From: Kordiimonadaceae bacterium UBA4441
GTDB lineage: Bacteria; Pseudomonadota; Alphaproteobacteria; Sphingomonadales; Emcibacteraceae
DNA length: 23,420 bases
Direction: 5' to 3'
Assembly: GCA_002390425.1 (NCBI GenBank)
Contig: DGPL01000008.1
Span: 29,249 to 52,668, forward strand
The notes under the pieces: model-generated
What the model was told of the DNA's origin: nothing
The model's database searches: none
The model's input: only the letters and a program-made list of their open reading frames with translations
Program-made: the position numbers and the translations under genes
Shown: in pieces, positions 22,734-23,420 of the stretch
Numbering within the stretch: position 1 is the stretch's first letter
Layout: the number at the start of each line of letters is the position of its first letter

Positions 22734-23420
22734 TTATCCTGCATTACGGAAGTTTTTGGCACCACGACCACCTTGGCCGCCACCAGAAGACTTCTGTTGT
22801 TCGTTAATGCGGTTATCACGGGCCATTGGATCATGTTCCATGATCTCGCCTTTGAAAATCCACACTTTAATGCCGATCACGCCATACGCTGTATGCGCTT
22901 TACTTTCAGCATAATCAATATCAGAGCGAAGTGTATGTAGCGGAACGCGACCTTCGCGGTACCATTCAGTACGTGCGATTTCTGCGCCGCCAAGACGACC
23001 TGCTGAGTTAATACGAATACCAAGAGCACCAAGACGAAGTGCATTTTGCATCACACGTTTCATGGCACGACGGAAAGCAACACGACGCTCAAGTTGTTGA
23101 GCAACGTTATCTGCTACGAGTTGTGCATCAATCTCAGGCTTTCTGATTTCAACGATGTTAAGGCTAACATCACCAGCAGAAGGCGCCATTGCTGCCACTT
23201 TCTGACGAAGCTTCTCAATATCTGCACCTTTTTTACCGATGATCACACCAGGACGAGCAGAGTAAATTGTTACGCGCATCTTTTTAGAAGGACGTTCAAT
23301 TACAATACGGCTCACCGCTGCAGATTTTAAAGTCTTAAGCAACTCATCACGAATTTTAAGATCTTCATGCAACATTGTGCCGTAGTTATCGCCTTCGGCG
23401 TACCAACGGCTATCCCATGT
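22734..23420 (-). CDS. rpsC: 30S ribosomal protein S3 (5' end outside window)
   Basis: S3 is a 30S head protein at the mRNA entry site with helicase activity. The frame stays open to the right edge. The last 15 codons read TWDSRWYAEGDNYGT, which is standard S3 sequence preceding MLHEDLKIRDELL. The internal ATG at 23375 is therefore not the start, and about 17 N-terminal residues are missing. The visible 228 residues include the KH domain loop GVIIGKKGADIEKL and the C-terminal domain with NALRLGALGIRINSAGRLGGAEIARTEWYREGRVPLHTLR. A Gly-rich tail ends the protein. Confidence 0.97.
   Translation of the reverse strand, partial: TWDSRWYAEGDNYGTMLHEDLKIRDELLKTLKSAAVSRIVIERPSKKMRVTIYSARPGVIIGKKGADIEKLRQKVAAMAPSAGDVSLNIVEIRKPEIDAQLVADNVAQQLERRVAFRRAMKRVMQNALRLGALGIRINSAGRLGGAEIARTEWYREGRVPLHTLRSDIDYAESKAHTAYGVIGIKVWIFKGEIMEHDPMARDNRINEQQKSSGGGQGGRGAKNFRNAG

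Overview
This window reads as ordinary, well-preserved chromosome of an AT-leaning alphaproteobacterium. The lineage call rests on four points: an ATP12-family F1-ATPase chaperone, a group shared by alphaproteobacteria and mitochondria; adk sitting between secY and rpsM, where enterobacteria carry rpmJ; the gene order rplQ, degQ, rarA, crcB, rluC, HAD phosphatase, ATP12; and alphaproteobacteria-like protein sequences throughout. I cannot name a genus. A flagellar switch gene implies a motile relative.

Layout, left to right. Positions 1-23 hold the 5' end of a tRNA-Leu (minus strand). Next comes a lone single-domain fliN (minus), then divergent lipB (plus). A tightly packed minus-strand run from 7742 down to 1103 encodes CrcB, RluC, a Gph-like HAD phosphatase, the ATP12 chaperone, PccB, PccA and acylphosphatase, and is probably one operon. 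A cyclopropane-fatty-acid synthase-family gene (plus, 7833-9020) separates this from a second minus-strand pair, degQ then rarA. A class II aldolase gene follows as an isolated unit with its own promoter and terminator. From 13085 to the right edge lies the S10/spc/alpha ribosomal supercluster on the minus strand, read from rpsC (cut by the window end) through rplP, rpmC, rpsQ, rplN, rplX, rplE, rpsN, rpsH, rplF, rplR, rpsE, rpmD, rplO, secY, adk, rpsM, rpsK and rpoA to rplQ, and closed by a perfect intrinsic terminator.

Functionally, the right half makes ribosome parts, the RNA polymerase alpha subunit, the protein-export channel and adenylate kinase. The left half covers lipoate attachment, propionyl-CoA carboxylation, ATP synthase assembly, 23S rRNA pseudouridylation, fluoride export, membrane-lipid modification, replication-fork maintenance and envelope proteolysis.

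I found no mobile element, CRISPR array, phage gene, toxin-antitoxin pair or defence system, and no gene-free stretch over 160 bases. I do not see a novel system. The best leads are non-coding: a near-consensus promoter with a structured leader in front of rpsM, and hairpins in the rpsK-rpoA and rpoA-rplQ gaps. A secondary lead is the translational coupling of acylphosphatase to a biotin carboxylase. Several starts were moved inward from the longest open frame (fliN, HAD, rluC, degQ, rplR, rpmC), and rpsC is extended to the window edge.
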